Shown here: in pieces, positions 25,495 to 33,276 of the stretch
Layout: every line of letters begins with the position of its first letter
Numbering within the stretch: position 1 is the stretch's first letter
Assembly: GCA_030523645.1 (NCBI GenBank)
Contig: JAUNIB010000010.1
Span: 1 to 64,000 of the forward strand
DNA: 64,000 nucleotides
Direction of reading: 5' to 3'
Source of the DNA: Selenomonadaceae bacterium
GTDB lineage: Bacteria; Bacillota; Negativicutes; Selenomonadales; Selenomonadaceae
Made by a program: the position numbers and the translations under genes
Notes under the pieces: generated by a model
Database searches by the model: none
Told to the model about the DNA's origin: nothing
What the model saw: the letters and a program-made list of their open reading frames with translations, nothing else

Positions 25495-27141
25495 ATGCAG
25501 GAAGAAACAATCGTTGCCATCGCTACTGCCCGGGGCCGGGCCGGCGTGGGTATCGTCCGGCTCTCCGGTGAAAAGGCTGTCGAGATAGCCGGTAAGGTTT
25601 TCGCACCCTTGGGCGGCAAGAGTCTTAACGAGGCGGAGAGCCATCGGGCTGTCTATGGAAATATCGTCATCAACGGCCGTCGGCTTGATGACGGTCTGGC
25701 TATCGTCATGCGCGCTCCCCACTCATACACCGGTGAGGATGTGGCGGAGCTGCAGTGTCACGGTGCGCCGGTGCTGCTGCGGGAGATAGTGGCGGCCTGC
25801 TGTGAGCTGGGGGCAAGACCTGCTGAGGCGGGTGAGTATACCCGGAGAGCCTTTTTGAACGGACGGCTTGATCTCCTGAAGGCGCAGGCGGTCATGGATG
25901 TGATAGAGGCGAAGACATCCGCGTCCCTGAAGCTGGCGGCAGGTCACCTGTCCGGCAAGGCTTCAGCGAAGGTAAGCCGCTGGCGGGAAGATATACTGGA
26001 TATCCTCGTCCATCTGGAGGCGCTTATCGATTTCCCGGAGGAGGGTATCGAGGAGCTGAGCCTTGAGGAGGCCGGGGAGAAGCTGTCGGAGATATGCCTT
26101 GAGATGGAGCGGCTCTACCGCACCCGAAACACGGGCAAGATTCTCCGGGACGGTCTCGTTACCGCTATTGTCGGTACGCCCAATGCGGGCAAATCAAGCC
26201 TGCTGAATGCGCTTTTGGGTGAGGAGCGGGCCATTGTCACGGATATTGCCGGTACCACCAGAGATAGTCTGGAGGAGTATGCGGATATCGGCGGCGTTCC
26301 CCTGCGGCTCATTGATACGGCAGGCATCCGGGATACCGAAGACAGGGTAGAGCAGCTGGGAATCCAGCGGAGCCGGGCGGCTATGGAGAAGGCGGAGCTG
26401 GTACTGGCCCTCTTTGACGGCAGTCGGCCGCTGTCTGAGGATGACCGGGAGCTGCTGAATAGTCTGACCGGAGTGGCAACCGCTAATCCGTATAATAGCC
26501 TCCCCTCTAGGGGAGGTGGCACGAAGCGCGGAGGGGTAACAGCTAGTCAGTATAATAGCCTCCCCTCTAGGGGAGGTGGCACGAAGTGCGGAGGGGTAAC
26601 AGCTAGTCCGTATAATAGCCTCCCCTCTAGGGGAGGTGGCACGAAGTGCCGGAGGGGTGAAGAATCAGAAGACAACCAGTCTGCTTACCCCTCAGTCGCC
26701 TTTGGCGACAGCTCCCCTAAAGGGGAGCCAAATAAAAAGGTATTCCTGTTAATTACAAAGAGCGACCTGAGGGGCTGTGACGATACGGAGGCCGCTATCA
26801 AGGAAGCCGCCGGAGATAAGGCACAGCTGTTCAATATTTCCTCTAAAGAAGGGGCGGGACTTGAGCAGCTTACGGCAGCAATCAGGGAGTATGCCCTTTC
26901 CGGTGTCAGCGACGAGCAGCTGACGGAGGGCGGCGTGGCTACCGAGTGGGAAGCCTATCGGCTGGCGGAGGCCATGAAGTCCGTAGGGGCGGCGGCTGAC
27001 GCTATCAATGCAGGACTGGGAGCAGACTGCGCCACCATCGACCTGACGGCGGCGGTCGACAGCCTCGGGGCGATACTGGGACTCACCGCTTCGGAAGATG
27101 TGGTCGACCATATCTTCAGCCGCTTCTGCGTAGGGAAATGA
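25495..27141 (+). CDS. mnmE: tRNA modification GTPase MnmE carrying an in-frame repeat insertion
   Basis: 548 residues from ATG 25495 (SD AGAGG); relatives are about 450-460. N-terminal tetrahydrofolate-binding TrmE-N domain, helical region, then the G domain with G1 GTPNAGKSS (about 226-234), G3 DTAG (about 273) and G4 TKSD (about 421), and the C-terminal FCVGK with the essential Cys. G3 and G4 are normally about 65 residues apart; here the distance is nearly 150. The extra residues 327-413 are encoded by class B repeat DNA. All motifs are intact, so activity with GidA in U34 modification remains plausible. Asn of the NKxD motif is replaced by Thr. Confidence 0.93.
   Translation: MQEETIVAIATARGRAGVGIVRLSGEKAVEIAGKVFAPLGGKSLNEAESHRAVYGNIVINGRRLDDGLAIVMRAPHSYTGEDVAELQCHGAPVLLREIVAACCELGARPAEAGEYTRRAFLNGRLDLLKAQAVMDVIEAKTSASLKLAAGHLSGKASAKVSRWREDILDILVHLEALIDFPEEGIEELSLEEAGEKLSEICLEMERLYRTRNTGKILRDGLVTAIVGTPNAGKSSLLNALLGEERAIVTDIAGTTRDSLEEYADIGGVPLRLIDTAGIRDTEDRVEQLGIQRSRAAMEKAELVLALFDGSRPLSEDDRELLNSLTGVATANPYNSLPSRGGGTKRGGVTASQYNSLPSRGGGTKCGGVTASPYNSLPSRGGGTKCRRGEESEDNQSAYPSVAFGDSSPKGEPNKKVFLLITKSDLRGCDDTEAAIKEAAGDKAQLFNISSKEGAGLEQLTAAIREYALSGVSDEQLTEGGVATEWEAYRLAEAMKSVGAAADAINAGLGADCATIDLTAAVDSLGAILGLTASEDVVDHIFSRFCVGK
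26473..26733 (+). repeat. Class B repeat array inserted in frame within mnmE
   Basis: Three tandem units with an exact period of 60 bases (anchored at TATAATAGCCTCCCCTCTAG, 26491, 26551, 26611) encode 20-residue repeats containing YNSLPSRGGGTK. A right-half unit (TTACCCCTCAGTCGCC...GGGGAGCC) follows. No stop arises, and the total length keeps the mnmE frame. Confidence 0.93.
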
Positions 27142-27175
27142 AAAAACGTGAATAATGTCGAGTAAATAAAAATAT

Positions 27176-27356
27176 GGACGGACAACTATCTGACAGAAAC
27201 TCGCTTTCGCTTATTTATTCACGCAGCGGTGCTAAGCTCCTGCTTCATATGCTTATTCGCAGGTCGCTAAGCACCGGCGTTCATAATAGTTTCTTTACAG
27301 AAAGTTGTACCGCCCAACTTAAATTAAGGTAGAGACGGCTTTGCCGTCTCTTTTTT
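27176..27356 (+). repeat. Class A element 2 with terminator
   Basis: Arms GGACGGACAACTATCTG and CAGAAAGTTGTACCGCCC pair with few mismatches (27176-27314). Box AACTTAAATTAAGG, then hairpin AGAGACGGC / GCCGTCTCT (27331-27351) and a T-run. It lies just after mnmE in the same direction and probably ends its transcript. Confidence 0.88.
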
Positions 27357-27373
27357 ACTGTCACCATTTTGGT

Positions 27374-27555
27374 ACAAAAAAAGAGACGGTGAAACCGTCT
27401 CCACATTAATGTAATGCCAAAGTGAATAGTATCTGTAAGAAAACCGTTAATCAACACCGGTACTTGGCGATTGACAAGTAAGCATACGCAGTCAGAGCCT
27501 AGTACCGCTGTGTTGACTATCAAGCGAGAGCGTGTTTTCGTCAGATGCTATTCAC
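27374..27555 (-). repeat. Class A element 3 with terminator
   Basis: On the minus strand: arms GTGAATAGCATCTG and CAGATACTATTCAC (27542-27555, 27422-27435), box TTACATTAATG, hairpin GAGACGGT / ACCGTCTC (27383-27401) and a T-run. It follows the dCMP deaminase gene in that gene's direction, back to back with element 2. Confidence 0.9.
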
Positions 27556-27560
27556 GAAAG

Positions 27561-28019
27561 TCAGTCTTTAATATCCTTCGGTGCGATGTCCACGATGCTG
27601 CCGTCGGCGTCTTTATAGACGGCGTTTTTGATGCGGGCGTTGCGGAGCATACGGCGGCAGAGGAGGCAGGGCTGGCCGCTGGCGAGGGAGCCGTCCGCAT
27701 TGTAGCCGGCGATATAGATGGTAGCGCCTTCCATCTTCTCCGGGTCGGCGTTGATGATGGCGTTCTGCTCGGCGTGGACTGCCACGCACAGCTCATACTG
27801 CTGTCCTTTGGGGACATTTAGACGCTCGCGCTCGCAGGTGCCGATGTCGAGACAGTTGGCTTCGCCCCGGGGGGCGCCGTTGTAGCCGGTGGAGATGATG
27901 ATGTGGTCCTTGACGATGATGGCGCCGTAGCGGCGGCGGAGGCAGGTGGCCCGGCGGCCCACAGCGCCGGCGATGTCGAGGAAGTATTCGGTCCAGTCAG
28001 GACGGGTGTATTTATCCAT
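27561..28019 (-). CDS. dCMP deaminase (ComEB type)
   Basis: 152 residues from ATG 28019, preceded by AAGGAGC; an upstream ATG at 28076 lacks an SD. Zinc-site motifs are VHAEQNAI (His and catalytic Glu) and QPCLLCRRML (Cys pair; usual PCxxC). ISTGYNGAPRG is the substrate loop. Converts dCMP to dUMP for thymidylate synthesis, or belongs to the closely related ComEB group. Confidence 0.92.
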   Translation of the reverse strand: MDKYTRPDWTEYFLDIAGAVGRRATCLRRRYGAIIVKDHIIISTGYNGAPRGEANCLDIGTCERERLNVPKGQQYELCVAVHAEQNAIINADPEKMEGATIYIAGYNADGSLASGQPCLLCRRMLRNARIKNAVYKDADGSIVDIAPKDIKD

Positions 28020-28070
28020 GATTTGCTCCTTGTTCACTATAGAACGAAACTGCATATTGGTTTTTATTGA

Positions 28071-28247
28071 CTGCATAATATGATTAAACGAAAACTCATT
28101 TTCATTCGGTTATCCACGCAGCGGTACATAAGCTCCTGCTTCATATGCCTATTCGCAGGTCGCTAAGTACCGGCGTGGATAAACGGTTTTCTTAATTAAT
28201 CATATTATGGCAGAATTACATTAAGGTGGAGACGGCTTTGCCGTCTC
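28071..28247 (+). repeat. Class A element 4 with terminator-like hairpin
   Basis: Arms CTGCATAATATGATTAA (28071-28087) and TTAATCATATTATGGCAG (28196-28213). Box AATTACATTAAGG, then GAGACGGC / GCCGTCTC (28229-28247) and T-rich DNA. Both neighbouring genes are on the minus strand, so it is antisense to them. A class B unit follows at 28266-28318. Confidence 0.9.
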
Positions 28248-28327
28248 TATTTTTTCGTAGCGGAAAAGCCTCCCCTCGCAGGGGAGGTGGCCGAGTGTAG
28301 CGAGGCCGGAGGGGTAAAACACTAAGA

Positions 28328-28756
28328 CTACACCATCGCCATCACTATCGCACCGACGAAAGTTGTGACGGAGAATGTCCGCACCGCCTGCTGTATGGCG
28401 GCGCTGTGAGCCGGTGACAGCTTGCCCAATGTGGGGGCAAAGGCGTAGATGATGAAGGAAAAGGCTAAGTAGATGACGGGGATGTCCATAGCCAGCAGGC
28501 CGTAGCAGAAGACCACGGCGGCGATGACAAGCCCTGCCGACAGCCCCCGGGTACGCACCGGCTTCACGGCACTCTGACCGGCTCGCAGCTCGGCCATTGC
28601 CTCCCGGAAGTAAGGGGAGTGGAAGGACTCGCTGCCGCTGACGCCACCAGAAGCGCCCCGCCGCTCGCCCAGCATCCTGACATGGCCGCCGTTCTCGAAG
28701 GTGAGGTTGAACTGATCGTCGTCAATTTCCCGACCGAAGCGGTCAACAGCTGCCAT
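28328..28756 (-). CDS. Small membrane protein, hypothetical
   Basis: 142 residues from ATG 28756 (SD GGGAAG, 7 bases upstream; earlier ATGs at 28771 and 28810 are worse). The first 75 residues are polar (VDRFGREIDDDQFNLTFENG). Two or three hydrophobic segments follow, with a tail ending in a membrane helix. Not recognised. Coding bias is normal. Divergent from the deoR-type gene. Confidence 0.65.
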   Translation of the reverse strand: MAAVDRFGREIDDDQFNLTFENGGHVRMLGERRGASGGVSGSESFHSPYFREAMAELRAGQSAVKPVRTRGLSAGLVIAAVVFCYGLLAMDIPVIYLAFSFIIYAFAPTLGKLSPAHSAAIQQAVRTFSVTTFVGAIVMAMV

Positions 28757-28862
28757 ATTGTCACTTCCCATCCTTAAAATTCTTGCGTTTTTTTGCCTGA
28801 AAGCACACATAATTCCACTTTACGCTATTATAAACTTTTTGGTAAATTTTGTAAAATAATGA

Positions 28863-28891
28863 TTGAAAAAAAAAGAAAAAACAGATATAAT
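28863..28891 (+). promoter_or_regulatory. Promoter of the DeoR-type regulator
   Basis: TTGAAA (28863-28868), a 17-base spacer and TATAAT (28886-28891), 60 bases before the start codon. Confidence 0.75.
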
Positions 28892-28950
28892 AAAGAATAT
28901 CGGTAAAGAAAACAGAGTCAACAATAACAAATGATGAATGGGGCGAGATT

Positions 28951-29724
28951 ATGCTGGGAATTGAACGCCGCAAGGCTATAATGGAAAGACTGAAAAAAGA
29001 CGAAAAAGTATATGTTCGTGATTTGGCGCGAGATTTCAAGGTAACGGAAGAAACTGTCCGCCGCGATTTGGAGCGTCTGGAGAAGGAAGACCTTCTCTCC
29101 AGAAACTATGGCGGTGCCGTCCTGAAAGCCCCGGTAGCAGATGCACTGTCCTTCACCCGTCGTACTTTTGTAAACAGCGACGGCAAAGAGCGCATTGCCA
29201 AGAAGGCAGCCTCTATTATTTCCGGTTCCAGCCGCATAATGCTTGATGCGGGCACCACTGCCCTCGCCCTGCTGACCTATCTGAAGGGTGAGCGCGGCAT
29301 TACCGTAGTGACCAACAGCGCCCGGGCTCTGACCCTGGCTTCCGATGGTGTCATCACCATCTATTCCACCGGCGGCAAGCTGAAGCAGCACGCTCTGGCT
29401 CTCACCGGCCCGGTAGCTGTAAAGACTATCCGCAGCTATAATGCTGATGTGGCCTGCATTGCCTGCAAGGGTCTTGACCTTATCGGCGGCGTACTGGAGT
29501 CCGATGAGGAAGAAGCCGTCATCAAGCAGGAGATGCTGGCTCGGGCAGCCAAGAAGATTCTGCTGGCAGACAATACCAAGTTCGACAGGGCCGCCTTTGC
29601 GGTGATTGCCCCCTGGGATACCTTCGATATGATTATCACCGACGAGGAGCCTTCCGCAGAGTGGAAGGAAGTCTTCGCCCGTCACGGCGTAGAGCTGGTA
29701 GTAGCCGGCCCGGAGATGGACTAA
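28951..29724 (+). CDS. DeoR-family transcriptional regulator
   Basis: 257 residues. N-terminal winged HTH (VYVRDLARDFKVTEETVRRDLERL, residues about 21-44) and a sugar-phosphate-binding DeoR-C domain with LDAGTTALAL, VVTNS and LADNTKFD. Regulators of this type respond to phosphorylated sugars or nucleosides. No sugar operon is adjacent, so the target is unknown. Closed by the terminator at 29743-29787. Confidence 0.92.
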   Translation: MLGIERRKAIMERLKKDEKVYVRDLARDFKVTEETVRRDLERLEKEDLLSRNYGGAVLKAPVADALSFTRRTFVNSDGKERIAKKAASIISGSSRIMLDAGTTALALLTYLKGERGITVVTNSARALTLASDGVITIYSTGGKLKQHALALTGPVAVKTIRSYNADVACIACKGLDLIGGVLESDEEEAVIKQEMLARAAKKILLADNTKFDRAAFAVIAPWDTFDMIITDEEPSAEWKEVFARHGVELVVAGPEMD

Positions 29725-29742
29725 AGCAAAATCGTAAAATAT

Positions 29743-29787
29743 AAGGGACTGGAGAAATGAGCAATCATTTTTTCCGGTCCCTTTTTT
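29743..29787 (+). terminator. Terminator after the DeoR gene with AATGA-TCATT inner palindrome
   Basis: Outer stem AAGGGAC / GGTCCCTT, inner AATGA-GCAA-TCATT, and a T-run of six. Confidence 0.88.
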
Positions 29788-29814
29788 GTGCCGTTTTTTG
29801 GCAGCTGTCCGCGT

Positions 29815-29852
29815 AAAAAGGCTGTGCGGAATGATTGCTCATTCTGCACAGC
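29815..29852 (-). terminator. Terminator of gyrA with AATGA-TCATT inner palindrome
   Basis: Minus-strand stem GGCTGTGC / GCACAGCC around AATGA-GCAA-TCATT, then a T-run, 22 bases after the gyrA stop. Confidence 0.88.
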
Positions 29853-29873
29853 CTTTGGCTTTAGCAGGTTATA

Positions 29874-32639
29874 TTATTCTTCTTCCGTCGGGCCGGTGAG
29901 ATTGTCAAGGGCCTTGTCGGCAGCCTCGGCCTCTCGGGCCAGTGTGGCGGCCTTTTCCATTTCGTTTGGTTCGGCCTTTACTACACGGAGTCCGGCATTG
30001 TCATCGTCTCTGTCCTCGTCCTTGATGTCGCTGACAGCGAAGGAGGCAACCATGTCGCCGGGGGTGGGAGTGATGACCTTTACACCGCTGGTGTTGCGGC
30101 TGACATTGCGGATGTCTCCGATAGGAGTGCGGATGACGATGCCGCCGGTGGTGATGAGGAGCAGCTCCTCGTCGCCCTTTACCAGCTTCAGTCCGATGAC
30201 GGAGCCGGTCTTCTCGGCGACCTTGAAGTTCTTGACGCCTTTGCCGCCGCGGGCGGTCTTGCGGTAGTCCACCAGCGGGGTGCGCTTGCCGAAGCCCAGC
30301 TGGGTGATGGCGAGGACTTCGCGGCCGTCGTTGGCCAGATCCTCTACTACATCCATGCCGATGACTTCATCGTTGTCCACAAGGGTGATGCCCTTCACGC
30401 CGCGAGTCTGACGGCCCATAGCCCGGACGCCGGCCTCGTTGAATACGATGGCCTGACCGTCTCTGGTGCCGATGATGACATCGCTGGTGCCGTTGGTGAG
30501 GCGGACGGAGATAAGCTCGTCCATGCCGCCGTCTGCTTCATCCTCGCCCTCGCTGCGGAGGAAGTCGCCGTCGTCGAAGTCGCCGCCGGTAAGGATGTCG
30601 CCGCCGCTGTTGGGGATAGCCACAGCCTCCAGACCTTCACCCTCGGCCTTGTCGCCATCGTCGCCGTCCAGCTTGATGGCGATAATGCCGCCGGAGCGGA
30701 TGTTGTCAAAGGCGGAGAGGGGGGTCTTCTTCACGATACCGCGCTTGGTGGCCATCAGGAGGAAGTTCTCCTCAAGGAACTGAGTTACCTGCTCCCGCTC
30801 CTTGTCGTTCTTGCAGTCGCCGGTGAACTTGCGGATAGGAATAACCGCTGTTATCTTCTCGCCGCCGGAGAGCTGCAGCAGGTTGGACAGGTGCTGACCC
30901 TTGGCCTGACGGGTGGCTTCGTTGATGTCGTAGCCCTTCAGCTTGTAGACGCGGCCGCGGCTGGTGAAGAAGAGGATGGTATGGTGAGTGGTGGTGAGGA
31001 GCAGCGTCTCGACGATGTCCTCATCCTTCGTCTTCATGCCGGTGATTCCCTTGCCGCCGCGCTTCTGGGACTTGTAGGTGGTGAGGGGCAGGCGCTTGAT
31101 GTAGCTGCCTCTGGTGAGGGTGACGACGATGTCCTCGGTGGGGATGACAGATTCCAGGTCTATCTCGCCGTCAGCGGCTACAATCTGGGTGCGGCGCTCG
31201 TCGCCGAACTGCTCTTTGACTGTTTCCAGCTCTTCCTTGATGATGCCCTTGAGCTTTTCTTCGTCGGAGAGGACGCTGTTCAGCCAGTCGATAGTCTTCA
31301 ATATTTCCTGATATTCCTCGCGGATCTTGTCACGCTCCAGACCGGTGAGGCGCTGGAGACGCATATCGAGAATGGCCTGAGCCTGCTTGTCGGAGAGACC
31401 GAAGCCCTGCATGAGAGCGGCCTTGGCAATCTCGCCGTCCTTGCTCTGACGGATGGTGGTGATGACTGCGTCAAGGTGGTCAAGGGCGATAGTGAGACCT
31501 TCCAAGATGTGGGCTCTGGCCTTGGCCTTGTCCAGCTCGTACTCGGTACGGCGGCGGGTGACGACTTTCTGATGCTCGATGTAGGCAGTGAGTATCTCCG
31601 CCAGATTCATGGTGCGGGGAGTGCCGCCGTCGAGAGCCAGCAGGATGGCACCGAAGGTCTCCTGCAGCTGGGTATGCTTGTAGAGCTGGTTGAGGACTAC
31701 CTTCGGGGTAGCGTCGCGCTTCAGCTCGATGACGATGCGCATACCGTCGCGGTCGGACTCATCCCGGAGGGCGGTGATGCCTTCGACCTTCTTGTCACGA
31801 TGGAGCTGGGCAATGGACTCGATGAGACGGGCCTTGTTTACCTGATAGGGCAGCTCCGTGACGATTATCTGCTTCTTGCCGTTCTTTATCTCTTCGATGT
31901 GGCTGACGGCTCTCATCTTGATGGAGCCGCGGCCGGTGTGGTACATATCGCTGATGCCGCCGAAGCCCATTATCTGAGCGCCGGTGGGGAAGTCCGGGCC
32001 CTGAATGACGGTCATGAGGTCGTCGACGGTGGCCTGCGGATTGTTCAGGACCATGAGGGCGCCGTCAATGGCTTCCTTCAGGTTGTGGGGCGGTATCTTG
32101 GTGGCCATACCGACGGCGATACCCTCGGAGCCGTTTACCAGCAGCTGCGGGAAACGGGCAGGGAGGACGGTAGGCTCGTTGAGCGATTCGTCGTAGTTGG
32201 GGGTGAAGTCAACGGTGTTCTTCTCGATATCCTTCAGCATGAGCTCGGATATCTTGGACATGCGGACCTCGGTGTAGCGCATTGCGGCCGCAGGGTCGCC
32301 GTCTACGGAGCCGAAGTTGCCGTGGCCGTCCGCCAGAAGGTAGCGGATGGAGAAGTCCTGCGCCATGCGGACGATGGCATCGTATACGGAGCTGTCGCCG
32401 TGGGGATGGTACTTACCCAGTACTTCACCGACGATGCGGGCAGACTTCTTGTAGGGCTTATTGGAGCCCATGCCAGCCTCCTGCATGGCGTAGAGGATGC
32501 GGCGGTGAACAGGCTTCAGGCCGTCACGGACATCCGGCAGCGCACGGGAGACGATGACGCTCATGGCGTAGTTGATATAGGAATTTTTCATTACCGACGC
32601 AAGGTCGACGGAAACGATTTTATCCTGACCGTAATCCAA
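29874..32639 (-). CDS. gyrA: DNA gyrase subunit A
   Basis: 921 residues from TTG 32639 (SD GAGGTG). Contains [40 protein letters not shown] and AMRYTEVRM with the active-site Tyr, and the GyrA box QKRGGKG that distinguishes it from ParC. The quinolone-pocket Ser and Asp (GDSSVYD) are both present. The C-terminal pinwheel carries an unusual acidic insert (between [15 protein letters not shown] and [11 protein letters not shown], about 45 residues), which largely explains the extra length. A conserved FD-rich tail ends the protein. gyrB is not in the window. Confidence 0.97.
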   Translation of the reverse strand: MDYGQDKIVSVDLASVMKNSYINYAMSVIVSRALPDVRDGLKPVHRRILYAMQEAGMGSNKPYKKSARIVGEVLGKYHPHGDSSVYDAIVRMAQDFSIRYLLADGHGNFGSVDGDPAAAMRYTEVRMSKISELMLKDIEKNTVDFTPNYDESLNEPTVLPARFPQLLVNGSEGIAVGMATKIPPHNLKEAIDGALMVLNNPQATVDDLMTVIQGPDFPTGAQIMGFGGISDMYHTGRGSIKMRAVSHIEEIKNGKKQIIVTELPYQVNKARLIESIAQLHRDKKVEGITALRDESDRDGMRIVIELKRDATPKVVLNQLYKHTQLQETFGAILLALDGGTPRTMNLAEILTAYIEHQKVVTRRRTEYELDKAKARAHILEGLTIALDHLDAVITTIRQSKDGEIAKAALMQGFGLSDKQAQAILDMRLQRLTGLERDKIREEYQEILKTIDWLNSVLSDEEKLKGIIKEELETVKEQFGDERRTQIVAADGEIDLESVIPTEDIVVTLTRGSYIKRLPLTTYKSQKRGGKGITGMKTKDEDIVETLLLTTTHHTILFFTSRGRVYKLKGYDINEATRQAKGQHLSNLLQLSGGEKITAVIPIRKFTGDCKNDKEREQVTQFLEENFLLMATKRGIVKKTPLSAFDNIRSGGIIAIKLDGDDGDKAEGEGLEAVAIPNSGGDILTGGDFDDGDFLRSEGEDEADGGMDELISVRLTNGTSDVIIGTRDGQAIVFNEAGVRAMGRQTRGVKGITLVDNDEVIGMDVVEDLANDGREVLAITQLGFGKRTPLVDYRKTARGGKGVKNFKVAEKTGSVIGLKLVKGDEELLLITTGGIVIRTPIGDIRNVSRNTSGVKVITPTPGDMVASFAVSDIKDEDRDDDNAGLRVVKAEPNEMEKAATLAREAEAADKALDNLTGPTEEE

Positions 32640-32802
32640 AAAATATCACCTCAAAGTTTTTATGCTGTCTATATTATTGATGGGAATAAACACTTTTACA
32701 TGCTGATTATAGCACAATTCGGGGCAATTTGAAAGGGCGACAAGCAAAAGAAGCGGTTAGCCTTGTGCCGTTGATATGGCTCCTGCTGAAGCATTTTGAT
32801 GC

Positions 32803-32925
32803 TTGAAAATCCCCTGATAAGATGCTAAAATAAAAACAACGAAGGTTGCTGACTTGCGATTGTCAGCTCCCGGGAAAATTGGTTGGAAGCCGGCTATTAG
32901 CAGTAGCCGGCTTCGTTGTGTTTAT
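32803..32925 (+). ncRNA. Candidate structured RNA with its own promoter
   Basis: TTGAAA (32803-32808), a 17-base spacer and TAAAAT (32826-32831) precede an 84-base segment closed by a perfect 9-bp helix, ACAACGAAG (32836-32844) with CTTCGTTGT (32911-32919). Inside are the hairpins GCTGAC / GTCAGC and CCGGCTA / TAGCCGG, giving a three-way junction. Alternatively GAAGCCGGCTA / TAGCCGGCTTC forms a longer hairpin that competes with the closing helix. No long T-run follows. It does not match a riboswitch or RNA class I recognise. It lies in the gyrA-TRAP gap. Confidence 0.45.
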
Positions 32926-32982
32926 GGAGCAGAAATGTAGAAGCAGTATTTGACGCCAAGATGCTGATGTAATTTGCTGCCC

Positions 32983-33031
32983 TGAATAAAAGAGCGAGAG
33001 CGGGTTTCCGTTAGATGATATTTGTCGGTGG
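32983..33031 (-). repeat. Class A fragment (5' end only)
   Basis: Bases AATAAAAGAGCGAGAGCGGG through TTAGATGATATTTGTCGG match the right end of element 6 (35356-35398), including its arm. The other half is missing. The linker to the next class A copy is also shared with 35399-35423. Confidence 0.85.
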
Positions 33032-33053
33032 GTCTAATCAGTTGTATGTCCTC

Positions 33054-33196
33054 GGCATAACAGTCTGACAGAAATCCGTTTGCACTTATTTATTCACGCA
33101 GCGGTGCTAGGTTCCCGCTTCGTATGCTTACTCGCGGCTCACCAAGCACCGGCGTTCATAATGATTTCTTTACAGACTGTTATGCCTAGGCAATAC
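33054..33196 (+). repeat. Class A element 5
   Basis: Arms GGCATAACAGTCTG (33054-33067) and CAGACTGTTATGCC (33173-33186) are perfectly complementary. Box ATACATTAAGG follows. It sits just upstream of the TRAP promoter. Confidence 0.92.
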
Positions 33197-33234
33197 ATTA
33201 AGGAAGAAATTTTACTGCCCAAAGTGGTACTTTG

Positions 33235-33243
33235 TGGTATAAT
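33235..33243 (+). promoter_or_regulatory. Extended -10 of the TRAP permease gene
   Basis: TGGTATAAT (33235-33243), 34 bases before the TTG start. The sequence TTTGTGGTATAAT recurs before the HtpX-like gene (51568-51579), and a TGGTATAAT occurs before trpB. Confidence 0.6.
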
Positions 33244-33276
33244 CACTCCAATATATTGAAACTTGAGGTGTGTTCT

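Noticed and set aside
26473-26733. Possible frameshift or pseudogene in mnmE
   Set aside because: The frame is uninterrupted, all G motifs and the C-terminal Cys motif are present, and the extra DNA is a recognisable repeat inserted in frame.
30891-32732. Open frame of 613 codons opposite gyrA
   Set aside because: Antisense shadow of gyrA caused by codon bias.
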